DNA from: Pseudomonadota bacterium
GTDB taxonomy: Bacteria > Myxococcota > Myxococcia > Myxococcales > Myxococcaceae
Direction: 5' to 3'
NCBI GenBank assembly: GCA_023424585.1
Contig: JAFADT010000620.1
Location: forward strand, 1-9,492
DNA: 9,492 bases
Under the pieces are notes generated by a model. The model made no database searches. It had not been told where the DNA came from and worked only from the letters and a program-made list of their open reading frames with translations. A program made the translations under genes and the position numbers. This document shows, piece by piece, positions 1 through 7,013 of this stretch; within the stretch, counting starts at the first letter, position 1; each line of letters begins with the position of its first letter.

Positions 1-2249
1 GTCCAGAGCCGATCATATCCGGCGCTGTGCTCACGGATCCGCGCGACGAGCTCCGCCACGGTGTCGCGCACCTGCTGCTCATAGGCCTCCAGCGCGGCGT
101 CCAGCCGGCGGGCCCGCAGCACGGACGCGACGCCATGGTGCTCACCGCCCCAGTCCCACCGCCCCAGCGCCATTCCGGAGACGGAGCAGATGTTCTCCAC
201 CCACGCGGCCTGGATGAAGCGGGCGCGCGCCGCGGCCTCCTGTCCGTCACCGACGGTGAGGCCCCCCTTGGAGAGGCGCACGAGGAACGCGCGCCACTGC
301 GCGATGAGGACGGCGAACTCGATGAAGGTGTTCCACGCGGGAGGCGTCCACCAGAACCCGGCCTGGACGAAGGGCTCTCCGCGAGCACGGCCAGCCCAGA
401 GCTCGTGCACGGTGGCGATCATCTCCGGGCTCATCTCGAGCGCCGTCACGTCCGCGCTCAGCACGCGGGGCCGCTCGAAGAGCATGAGCACGTCATGGAG
501 GATCATGAACCAGCCGGCGACGTTCGAGGGCAGCGAGGCTTCGCGGCCCGGCGCTTCCAGCTCCTCCAGCACCAGCACCACCTCGTGGAAGCGGCGCAGG
601 TGCACCTCCGAGCCCAGCACCCGCGCCTGCGCGCCCGTCCCGTTCCCACCGGGATCGCGCGGAGGCCCCTGCAACACGCCATGGAGGCTGGTGCGCTTGG
701 AGCGGCGGATGGGCTTGCCGGTCAGGTCCAGGCAGACGCGGCCCTGGTCATCCAGCCGGAGGATGCGGTGGTGGAGCTGCTCGCTGGCCCAGGCCGGCAG
801 GTCGCTCTCGTCGATGGCGTTGCGGAGCATCTCCGTGGCGATGCGGACCACCGCCTCGCCCTGCTCCGGAGCGGCGCTCGGGCCCGTGCCCACCGAGGAG
901 CACAGGACCTCGCGCCGGACGGAGTGCCAGAGGTCCTGAAGGGTCCGCGCGGGCAACGTGAGCGCGAGCCTCCCCATGTAGTTGAGGAGCGGCTCATCCG
1001 GGCGCGGCTCGGCTTCGGGGGACTCCGCGCCGTCGGTGCGGAGCGCCTCGCGGTAGCTGCGCGACACGTCGGGCGTGAGCCGGCCTCCCAGGTCGAAGAG
1101 GTCGGCGAAGGTGGCGAGCACGCGCGACTCCGTTCGCTTGCCGGTGGGAAGCGGCAGGCGTGCCAGGAGCGCACCGAGCGTCTCGCCCCGCCCGTCCACG
1201 GGGAAGCGCCAGGCCTCGTGGGGCGCCACCGGCTCCAGCGCGATGCGATAGCTGGGGGGCAGCGCGCGGCGCAGCGTGGTGGCCGCCTGGCGCCGGGCGA
1301 TGGCGAGCGTCTCCTCCTGGCCGCGCGAGCCGATGCCGGCCTGACCGGAGATGATGAGCTCCTTCTGGAAGGAGCGCTCCATGAAGCGCTGGAACTCCTG
1401 GTGGCCGGCGGCCAGGACGAACCACAGGTGGCGGCTGGCCACCATGCGCGTGAGCTTCACGATGTTGTAGAGGTGCTCGATGCTGCGGTCCACGTTGTCG
1501 ATGGGCAGCACGAGCACCACCTGGTCGCCCCCGGACGCGCCGAAGCGAGGCATGGACAGCGTGCGAGACACGTCCTCCATGGCGTCGGCGAAGCGCGGCT
1601 GGAAGTTGGCGTAGATCTCCGACGCGCGGATCTGCTGCTCCGCGCGCACGCGGGCGTCGGTGGTGGAGGGGATGTCCTCCCACATGAACGACGCGTCGCG
1701 GATGAGGTGATCCAGCTTCCCCCACGTCTCCTCCGCGCCCTCCTCCAGGATGGAGGACGCCCACCGGGCGGACTCGGAGTGGGTCCCCTTCGCGTGACGG
1801 GGACGGTCCAGCGCGGCGCGCACGCGGACGAGCAGCGTGGCCAGCAGGTTGGCCTGGGCGGGAACGGGCTCCAGGTCGAGCGGCTCCAGCCACAGGATGC
1901 GTCGTTCGATCCGGCCGAGCGTCCGCGACAGGGCGGCCGCCTCCGGGCCATCCGCTCCGCCCACGAAGGTCTTCCCGTCGCGCAGCGCCTGCACGGCGCT
2001 GAGCAGGAGGGTCGTCTTCCCGGAGCCACGAGCCCCGGAGATGAGCAGGCTGGTGGAGAGGTGTTCGGTGCTGGTGCCCGCGTCCAGGGAACGGGGCTCA
2101 CACGCCGCCTCCAGCCAGGAGAAGAGCTCCTGGAGGCCCCGGCGGGTGGGGGTCAGCAGGTCGGCCCACGCGAAGGCCTGGGCCTCCGGAATGGGGGTGG
2201 GCAGATACGGCGAGCCCGCCTCCGGGGCGGCGTTCGGTGTCGTGGGCAT
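1..2249 (-). CDS. Large P-loop NTPase with unassigned C-terminal half (3' end outside window)
   Basis: Leftward gene whose end lies beyond position 1; 749 codons are visible. Third positions are almost all G or C, and the product has a normal protein composition. Residues 72-79 read GARGSGKT, a textbook Walker A (P-loop) that binds ATP or GTP; Lys78 is encoded at 2018-2016. A hydrophobic strand at about 244-250 leads into DNVDR (251-255), which resembles the DDxDR motif of KAP/STAND-like NTPases more than a classic Walker B. A second strand with SRHLWFVLAAG (272-282) fits the sensor strand of that fold. Residues from about 350 on look helical, with a Trp-rich patch at 632-640, and match nothing I recognise. 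No signal peptide or convincing membrane helix is seen, so it is probably cytoplasmic. ATG at 2249 was chosen, but no Shine-Dalgarno precedes it; GTG at 2276 in the same frame would add nine residues. The P-loop assignment is sure; the cellular role is unknown. Confidence 0.88.
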   Translation of the reverse strand, partial: MPTTPNAAPEAGSPYLPTPIPEAQAFAWADLLTPTRRGLQELFSWLEAACEPRSLDAGTSTEHLSTSLLISGARGSGKTTLLLSAVQALRDGKTFVGGADGPEAAALSRTLGRIERRILWLEPLDLEPVPAQANLLATLLVRVRAALDRPRHAKGTHSESARWASSILEEGAEETWGKLDHLIRDASFMWEDIPSTTDARVRAEQQIRASEIYANFQPRFADAMEDVSRTLSMPRFGASGGDQVVLVLPIDNVDRSIEHLYNIVKLTRMVASRHLWFVLAAGHQEFQRFMERSFQKELIISGQAGIGSRGQEETLAIARRQAATTLRRALPPSYRIALEPVAPHEAWRFPVDGRGETLGALLARLPLPTGKRTESRVLATFADLFDLGGRLTPDVSRSYREALRTDGAESPEAEPRPDEPLLNYMGRLALTLPARTLQDLWHSVRREVLCSSVGTGPSAAPEQGEAVVRIATEMLRNAIDESDLPAWASEQLHHRILRLDDQGRVCLDLTGKPIRRSKRTSLHGVLQGPPRDPGGNGTGAQARVLGSEVHLRRFHEVVLVLEELEAPGREASLPSNVAGWFMILHDVLMLFERPRVLSADVTALEMSPEMIATVHELWAGRARGEPFVQAGFWWTPPAWNTFIEFAVLIAQWRAFLVRLSKGGLTVGDGQEAAARARFIQAAWVENICSVSGMALGRWDWGGEHHGVASVLRARRLDAALEAYEQQVRDTVAELVARIREHSAGYDRLW

Positions 2250-2251
2250 GG

Positions 2252-2271
2252 CCCCGGGAGGATGGCCGGGG
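2252..2271 (-). promoter_or_regulatory. Inverted repeat abutting the NTPase start codon
   Basis: CCCCGG at 2252-2257 pairs with CCGGGG at 2266-2271 around an 8-base loop. The hairpin ends two bases upstream of the proposed ATG at 2249, where a ribosome-binding site would be expected and none is seen. It could be a leader hairpin limiting translation. If the true start is GTG 2276, it is simply coding sequence. In DNA this GC-rich a 6-bp repeat may also be chance. Confidence 0.25.
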
Positions 2272-2333
2272 GACACCGCCGTGCGAATCGCCCTGGAGTC
2301 AGGCGGGATGTCGCAAGGCGGAAGCCGCGGGCC

Positions 2334-2549
2334 TCACGGTGTCAGGGGGACGGCGGAGGCACAGCCCTCCCGGGGCGGCCCCTGGAAGGCTTTCTCCGGC
2401 TCGCGAACGACGAGGTCGTCGGGCCAGGGGTTGATGAACGTGTGGCCCTCGCCCTTGACGAGCTTGCGGTCCTCCCAGAGGCGCTGACCGCGTTCATCGA
2501 AGGAGCTGCGCAGCTCCAGGGGGGAGAAGGCCAGGACAGGCATCAGCAT
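2334..2549 (-). CDS. Unknown 71-residue protein
   Basis: Short leftward frame with near-complete G/C third positions and a balanced composition, so it is or was coding. The product begins MLMPVLAFSPLELRSSFDER and has an aromatic, acidic centre (INPWPDDLVV at about residues 39-48) and a Pro-rich tail ending PLTP. I do not recognise a family and see no cysteine pair, signal peptide or membrane segment beyond a short hydrophobic start. It lies 33 bases after the YciI stop and in the same frame. Another 84 bases separate its stop from the NTPase ATG, so the three may share one transcript. No good Shine-Dalgarno precedes the ATG at 2549, and ATG 2543 is an alternative. The eleven codons between the YciI stop and this ATG also read as plausible protein, so this may be the C-terminal remnant of a longer gene. 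Confidence 0.6.
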   Translation of the reverse strand: MLMPVLAFSPLELRSSFDERGQRLWEDRKLVKGEGHTFINPWPDDLVVREPEKAFQGPPREGCASAVPLTP

Positions 2550-2582
2550 GCCGCCAGCCCACTGCCCCTGGGCTTCACGCCC

Positions 2583-2945
2583 TCACTCTTCGAAGCAGGG
2601 CCCGCTCTGGCGGACCTCGACGGTGGACCACTCCGCCGCGGGGCACTGCGTGGCCAGCTCCAGCGCCTCTTCGCGCGTCTTCACGTCGATGAGGAAGAAG
2701 CCGCCGATGATCTCCTTGGACTCGGTGAACGGCCCGTCGCTGAAGCTGACCTTCCCGTCCCGCCGCTCCACCCGGACGCCCTCCGCGTCCGACCGCAGGG
2801 AGTCCGCGGCCTGGAGGATCCCGCGCGCCTGGAGCGCCGCCCCGAAGCGCTGCATCCTCGCCATCCGGTCCGCCGCGACGCGCTTCTCCTCCGCCGTCTG
2901 GGGCTTCCCGCCACCGGTCTGCATCACCACCAGCATGTACGACAT
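2583..2945 (-). CDS. YciI-family (YCII-related domain) protein
   Basis: Encodes 120 residues forming one YCII-related domain, a small dimeric ferredoxin-like alpha/beta fold. It begins MSYMLVVMQTGG, the typical first strand. It carries the family's ADSLR segment (residues 46-50), the DGPFTESKE loop (about 70-78), then GGFFLIDV and the helix EALELA, and ends with a TVEVR strand. The DGPF(A/T)E loop is the usual signature of the bacterial subgroup often linked to ECF sigma factors; no sigma factor gene is seen beside it here. The biochemical role of the subgroup is not established. ATG 2945 was chosen because AAGGAG lies about seven bases upstream and because homologues begin this way; the frame is open further upstream but that part is not YCII-like. 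It is transcribed away from the acylase gene across a 124-bp spacer and is probably first in a leftward unit. Confidence 0.92.
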   Translation of the reverse strand: MSYMLVVMQTGGGKPQTAEEKRVAADRMARMQRFGAALQARGILQAADSLRSDAEGVRVERRDGKVSFSDGPFTESKEIIGGFFLIDVKTREEALELATQCPAAEWSTVEVRQSGPCFEE

Positions 2946-3042
2946 GGCCTGCTCCTTTTTGGGGCGCAGCCTACGCCATGGGTCTGACGAGGCCACCACT
3001 CCCCGCCGGACCATGGATAACGGACTTTGGACGAATAGCCTT

Positions 3043-3066
3043 GTCAGCCCTGAATGCGAGGCTGAC
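3043..3066. promoter_or_regulatory. Perfect inverted repeat over the acylase ribosome-binding site
   Basis: GTCAGCC at 3043-3049 and GGCTGAC at 3060-3066 form a perfect 7-bp inverted repeat around ten bases. The right arm overlaps the GAGG (3058-3061) that serves as Shine-Dalgarno for the ATG at 3070. As RNA, the hairpin would hide the ribosome-binding site. As DNA, the spaced palindrome would suit a dimeric repressor in the spacer between the divergent YciI and acylase genes. On the minus strand it contains CTGACA, close to a -35 consensus, but I could not pair it with a good -10. Confidence 0.4.
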
Positions 3067-3069
3067 CCC

Positions 3070-5511
3070 ATGCGTACCGCGCCCTTCTCCCTGTCCCTGC
3101 TGCTGACCCTGACGGCGTTCAGCGGATGCAAGAACGACGACCCGCCCGCTCCCACCCGGCTCAAGGCCACCGTCCACCGGACCTCCTACGGCGTCCCCCA
3201 CATCCAGGCGGACGGCTACCGCGGCCTGGGCGCCGGCATCGGCTACGCGCAGGCGCAGGACGCGGTCTGCATCCTCGCGGACCAGTTCCTCAAGGTCCGC
3301 GGCGAGCGCGCGCGCTACCTGGGCCGGGGCCCCCAGGATGCCTACCTCGAAAGCGACTTCACCTACCGGGGGCTCGCGCTGAGGGCCCGCGCCGAGGCCA
3401 CCTTCGCGGAGCAGTCGCAGGCGCTGCGGGACCTGGTGCAGGGCTATGCCGCTGGCTACAACCAGTACCTCGCGGACGTGCCGGCGGATCAGCGCCCCGC
3501 GCCGTGCCGGGGCGCCGAGTGGGTGAAGCCCATCAGCGCCTACGATCTGACGGCGTACCACCTGGACCTGTCGCTGTTCGACACGCTGATCCCGCTCCTG
3601 GGCTACGTGGGGAACGCGCAGCCTCCGACCGCGCAGGCGGAAGGACGCGGGCCCCAGTCGCGCCCGCTCGCGCTGTCACCACGCAAGGACGAGCTGGGCA
3701 GCAACGGCTGGGCGCTGGGCCGCGAGAAGACCGCGAGCGGCCGGGGCATGCTCGTCGCGAACCCGCACTTCCCCTGGGAGGGCAGCCTCCGCTTCCACGA
3801 GAGCCACCAGACCATCCCCGGCAAGCTCGACGTGTACGGCGTGTCGCTGCTGGGCGTGCCAGCCATCAACATCGGCTTCAACCGGGACATCGCGTGGACG
3901 CACACGGTGACGGCGTCGAGCCACCTGACGCTGTACCGGCTCAAGCTCACGCCGGGAGACCCCACCGCCTACGTGTATGACGGAGCGACCCGCCGCATGA
4001 CGTCGCAGACCGTCACCGTCGACGTGCGGGGGGACGACGGCAGCATGACGAGGGAGTCGCGCACGTTCTGGCGCAGCCACTACGGCCCCATCCTGGCGGG
4101 CCCGGGAGCGGACTGGACGAGCGAGGTCGCCTACACGACGCGCGACGCCACGGAGGACAACCCGGGGTTCACGGAGCACTGGCTGCGGATGAACACGGCG
4201 CATACCCTCGACGAGGCCGCGGACGTGGAGCGCACGGTGCGAGGAGCGCCCTGGGTGAACACGCTCCTGGTGAGCGCCGACGGCAACACGCGCTACGTGG
4301 ACGCGTCCCGGGTCCCGTATTTGAGCGCGGCGACGGTCGCGGCGTATCGCGACTCGCTCGAGTCCACGCCGGACGCGCCGGTGTTCGCGTCGTTGGGGCT
4401 CGTCCTGCTGGACGGCAGCACGTCGCGAGACGAATGGGTGGGCCTGGACAGCGAGACGCACGGCCTGGTGCCGACGACGGTCATGCCACAGCTGCGCCGG
4501 ACGGACTTCGTGATGAACGCGAATGATCCAGCGACGTTCACGAACCCCGCCGAGCCCCTGCGCGACCTGCCCTTCCTCTACGAGATCTTCGGGACGCGAG
4601 GGCGACTGAGCACGCGTTCGCACATGAACCTCACCCTCATCACGGAGGAAGGAGCCACCGCCGCGGCCGGCAGCGACGGGCGCTTCACGCGGGAGGAGGC
4701 CGAGCAGGCCATCCTGAGCAACCGGACCTGGGTGGCGGAGCAGCTGCGCACGGCCGTGGTGCAGCGCTGCCAGGGCGCGGACCCGGTCATCGTCGAGGGC
4801 GCGCCGGTGGACATCACGGAGGCGTGCCAGTTGCTCAGCGCCTGGGACGGCAGGCTGGACCTGGACGCCAAGGGAGCCATCGTCTGGCGCGAGTTCCTGA
4901 ATGGCTTCAGCCGCTCCGACCTCGTGGATCAGGGAGCCCTCTTCGCGCAGCCCTTCGATCCCGCGCGAGCGACGGTGACGCCCGCCGGGCTGGTGCCCGC
5001 ACCGGAGACCGGAGTGGACCCGGTGAACCAGAAGCTGGGCGAAGCCGTGGCGCTCCTGGGCAAGGCAGGCATCGCGGTGGGAGCGAAGCTGGGGGACGTG
5101 CAGTTCGCGTGGAAGGAAGACCGCAAGGTGCCGCTGCACGGCGGCGCGGCCTTCGAGGGGGTCACCAACGTCGTGGGATTCTCTGGAGCGAACGCGACGC
5201 TGCTGCCGCAGTCCCAGCCGCAGGGCCCGCTGCTCTCCCCTGGCACGGGGCTCACGCCTCAAGGTTATCTGGTCGACTTCGGAACCAGCTTCCTGATGGT
5301 GATGGAGTTCACGCCCGAGGGCCCCAAGGCGAACGCGGTCCTCTCCTACGCGGAGTCCACAGATCCCGCGTCGCCGCACTTCGCGGACCAGACGGACCTC
5401 TTCTCCGGCAAGCACCTCCGTCCCGTGCGCTTCGAGCAGGCCGACCTCCTCGCGGATCCGGAGCTCACGACGCTGGAGCTGAGCATCGACGCCACGTCGA
5501 AGCTCGAGTAG
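3070..5511 (+). CDS. Penicillin/AHL acylase-family Ntn hydrolase, probable lipoprotein
   Basis: Encodes 813 residues of the penicillin amidase (S45) family, which hydrolyses the amide bond of N-acyl compounds such as acyl-homoserine lactones, beta-lactams or lipopeptides. The precursor is normally exported and cuts itself into two chains. Residues 1-19 form a signal ending FSGC, a lipobox with Phe at -3, so Cys20 is probably lipidated. The alpha part carries YGVPHI near residue 40. LGSNGW marks the self-cleavage site: Ser211 becomes the N-terminal nucleophile of a 603-residue beta chain. Counting from it, His23 (in NPHFPW), Val70 (in WTHTV) and Asn273 or Asn275 (in MNAND) match the catalytic positions known for PvdQ and cephalosporin acylase, so the enzyme looks active. 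The His/Pro/Trp context resembles AHL and aculeacin acylases more than penicillin G acylase, but the substrate cannot be read from sequence. ATG 3070 was chosen for the signal peptide and a GAGG eight bases upstream. Confidence 0.95.
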   Translation: MRTAPFSLSLLLTLTAFSGCKNDDPPAPTRLKATVHRTSYGVPHIQADGYRGLGAGIGYAQAQDAVCILADQFLKVRGERARYLGRGPQDAYLESDFTYRGLALRARAEATFAEQSQALRDLVQGYAAGYNQYLADVPADQRPAPCRGAEWVKPISAYDLTAYHLDLSLFDTLIPLLGYVGNAQPPTAQAEGRGPQSRPLALSPRKDELGSNGWALGREKTASGRGMLVANPHFPWEGSLRFHESHQTIPGKLDVYGVSLLGVPAINIGFNRDIAWTHTVTASSHLTLYRLKLTPGDPTAYVYDGATRRMTSQTVTVDVRGDDGSMTRESRTFWRSHYGPILAGPGADWTSEVAYTTRDATEDNPGFTEHWLRMNTAHTLDEAADVERTVRGAPWVNTLLVSADGNTRYVDASRVPYLSAATVAAYRDSLESTPDAPVFASLGLVLLDGSTSRDEWVGLDSETHGLVPTTVMPQLRRTDFVMNANDPATFTNPAEPLRDLPFLYEIFGTRGRLSTRSHMNLTLITEEGATAAAGSDGRFTREEAEQAILSNRTWVAEQLRTAVVQRCQGADPVIVEGAPVDITEACQLLSAWDGRLDLDAKGAIVWREFLNGFSRSDLVDQGALFAQPFDPARATVTPAGLVPAPETGVDPVNQKLGEAVALLGKAGIAVGAKLGDVQFAWKEDRKVPLHGGAAFEGVTNVVGFSGANATLLPQSQPQGPLLSPGTGLTPQGYLVDFGTSFLMVMEFTPEGPKANAVLSYAESTDPASPHFADQTDLFSGKHLRPVRFEQADLLADPELTTLELSIDATSKLE

Positions 5512-5521
5512 CGGAGGTGGC

Positions 5522-5547
5522 GCCGGGGCCAGGTGTCCGGCCCCGGC
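5522..5547. terminator. Bidirectional hairpin terminator between convergent genes
   Basis: GCCGGGGCC (5522-5530) and GGCCCCGGC (5539-5547) form a perfect 9-bp stem with an 8-base loop. It lies exactly between the acylase stop codon (5509-5511) and the stop of the leftward gene (5553-5551). There is no T tract on either side, which is common for terminators in very GC-rich genomes. Position and stem strength are the support. Confidence 0.7.
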
Positions 5548-5550
5548 CTC

Positions 5551-6648
5551 TCAGCTGTCGAGCTGATCCGCCGTCAGGCAGGCCGCCGCGAGGTCCAGAT
5601 CCTCCAGAGGGATGCGCTGGATGTGATCGCGGGGCTTGTCGACGTTGTCGCGGTACTTGTGCGAGCCGCTCTCGTAGGTGACCCACAGCTCGCCATCAAT
5701 GATGTTGATGCCCTGGGCGTAGGGGTCGATGAGCCCGTTGCTGATGTCCGCCCGCTTGTCGATGTCCGCCGAGAAGGTGTCCTCGGTGGACGTGAACGGC
5801 TGGTAGATGAGCTTGTGGTCGCCCGTGGTGAAGAGGATGGCCCCGTCGACGACGGTCATCCCCTGCGCGCGGTCCGGAGCGCGGATGGGGCCTTCGCGCG
5901 AGTCCTCGACGAGCGCGCCGGTCTTCTCGTCGATCTCGTAACGCCAGACGGCGCCCGCCTTGCCATCGCCGTCCGGGCTGTAGCCACCGACGTACGCGTA
6001 GCCGTCCTTGATGGTCATGAAGCTGCCGGAGGACACGAGCCCGATGCCGGTGGCGGGATCGGTCAGTCCATCAGGCTTGGGGACATCCATGACCTGGGAG
6101 GGCATGGCCTCGCGGCACTCGCTCTGGGCCGCTTCGATCTCCTCGCGCGTGTAGACGTAGATGTGCTTCGTGTCGGAGACGTAGACGTGATCGCCGTCCG
6201 TCGAGACGCCGCCGCCATGGCTGGGAGGGCCCGCGGGCGGAGGTCCACCCAGCACGGCCTGATGTGTCTCCTTGCCCGAGTCCTTGTCCTGCACCGACAG
6301 GAGCACCCGGTGGTCGTCGTTGTAATAGGTCGTGAGCACTTCGCCGCGCCCGGCGTCGTAGCCCTGCCCCTGGGGCGTCCAGCCGGCGTCCAAGTGGATG
6401 AGCTCCGGGCCGACCTTCTCCCCGCTGCTCGCCTTCGTCAGAGGCGAGTCCACGCTCGCGGGAGCCGTGGCCGAAGGCGTGTTCCCGTAGCCGCTGAGGT
6501 TCACGGGCCCGGCCTTTGACGCGTCCAGACCGTCCTGGAAGTAGGGAGCGGCGGCAGGAGGGGGCGCAGGCGGAGGCTGGGCCACCGGGGGCTTCGTCAC
6601 CGCCGTCTGGACTGCGGTGACGACTTGACGGATGAGGGAGCTGATCAA
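5551..6648 (-). CDS. Beta-propeller-like protein with Pro/Ala-rich N-terminus (TTG start)
   Basis: Encodes 365 residues. Residues 1-19 form a short amphipathic stretch, 20-35 are Pro/Ala-rich, and 36-52 contain FQDGLDASKAGPVNLSG, a GPVNL-type motif I associate with many myxobacterial secreted or cell-surface proteins (inference). From about residue 80 onward, short strands recur with aromatic cores: EVLTTYY (103), HVYVSDTKHIYVY (154), GYAYVGG (216), GAILFTTG (269), GELWVTYESGS (319). This is the spacing of beta-propeller blades in YncE/SMP-30-like proteins, so a binding or scaffold role is likely; no catalytic motif is evident. No classical signal peptide is seen, so any export would be non-classical. 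There is no in-frame ATG near the 5' end. TTG at 6648 is preceded by GGAG eight bases upstream, and a stop lies at 6690-6688, which fixes the start well. Two cysteines (178, 357) could form a disulfide. It is monocistronic, convergent with the acylase. Confidence 0.85.
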   Translation of the reverse strand: MISSLIRQVVTAVQTAVTKPPVAQPPPAPPPAAAPYFQDGLDASKAGPVNLSGYGNTPSATAPASVDSPLTKASSGEKVGPELIHLDAGWTPQGQGYDAGRGEVLTTYYNDDHRVLLSVQDKDSGKETHQAVLGGPPPAGPPSHGGGVSTDGDHVYVSDTKHIYVYTREEIEAAQSECREAMPSQVMDVPKPDGLTDPATGIGLVSSGSFMTIKDGYAYVGGYSPDGDGKAGAVWRYEIDEKTGALVEDSREGPIRAPDRAQGMTVVDGAILFTTGDHKLIYQPFTSTEDTFSADIDKRADISNGLIDPYAQGINIIDGELWVTYESGSHKYRDNVDKPRDHIQRIPLEDLDLAAACLTADQLDS

Positions 6649-7013
6649 GGGCCTGTCTCCGGCTGCGGGTACTCGAGGGCCTGCATCCTACCTTTCGCGG
6701 GCCCTGGGTATTGTCGGCGCTCGACCGCTCGGAGTTGCCCTGTGCGGAAAGGCGCTGTCCACTTGCGCACCACTCCCCGTGAAGCTGCGTGGGGGGCATG
6801 GGAGCGACCGGCACTCTCCCCGGCGTAGGGGCTATCCACCGGGAGTGCGGGCGCCGTGCGGCCAGGCCCGGACCGCCAGTCGGACGAAAGGAGACGGCAT
6901 CCCGGCATGGGGATGACGCCTCGTGACCTGCCTCCCGCCGGTGGCGGACCCCATCCTCCTTCGGAGGCCGCGGGCCTCGCCCAGCACCGGAGCACCTTCA
7001 AGGGGAGCACGAC
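6649..7013. other. 365-bp noncoding divergent spacer with several hairpins
   Basis: This is the gap between the leftward TTG-start gene and fmdB. Frames open here in several registers, but their products are Arg/Pro/Ser-rich and lack coding character, so I read none as a gene. It must hold the promoters of both neighbours; I find no box pair good enough to name. Beyond the composite fold at 6811-6848, hairpins include AGGGCC/GGCCCT (6676-6681 with 6700-6705), CATCCC/GGGATG (6898-6903 with 6910-6915) and CCTCC-TTC-GGAGG (6955-6967). The last lies 33 bases before the fmdB ribosome-binding site. Confidence 0.6.
6811..6848 (+). other. Composite stem-loop, possible structured leader RNA
   Basis: GCACTC (6811-6816) pairs with GAGTGC (6843-6848). 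Inside it CCGG (6820-6823) pairs with CCGG (6839-6842), and inside that TAG (6826-6828) pairs with CTA (6832-6834) around GGG. Together they give 13 base pairs interrupted by a 3-base bulge and a small internal loop. Such a nested fold is more than a simple terminator. It sits about 165 bases upstream of fmdB and could be a leader element or a small RNA. It does not match any riboswitch core I can recall completely, so function is unassigned. Confidence 0.3.

Noticed and set aside
27..2987. A 986-codon open frame on the plus strand opposite the NTPase, small unknown and YciI genes
   Set aside because: Its product is dominated by His, Arg, Gly, Leu and Gln with no domain, and it spans three minus-strand genes and their spacers. 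It is the usual antisense shadow of GC-rich coding DNA.
2548..3069. Upstream extension of the acylase reading frame to 2548
   Set aside because: This stretch lies opposite the YciI gene and precedes a clear lipoprotein signal peptide with its own ribosome-binding site at ATG 3070.
3676..5415. A 579-codon open frame on the minus strand inside the acylase gene
   Set aside because: Arg/His/Val-rich shadow of a clearly conserved enzyme gene; no independent motif or ribosome-binding site.
6071..6814. A 247-codon minus-strand frame overlapping the propeller-like gene
   Set aside because: Arg/Pro/Ser-rich out-of-frame shadow; the TTG-start frame at 6648 has the coding signature.
6770..6960. Riboswitch upstream of fmdB (strings such as CCACCGGGAG, GCCAGGCCCGG and GGGGATGACGCC recall parts of the ZTP, SAH and fluoride classes)
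   Set aside because: In each case only one short segment fits and the partner conserved strands are absent, so no class can be assigned by eye. A covariance-model scan would decide.
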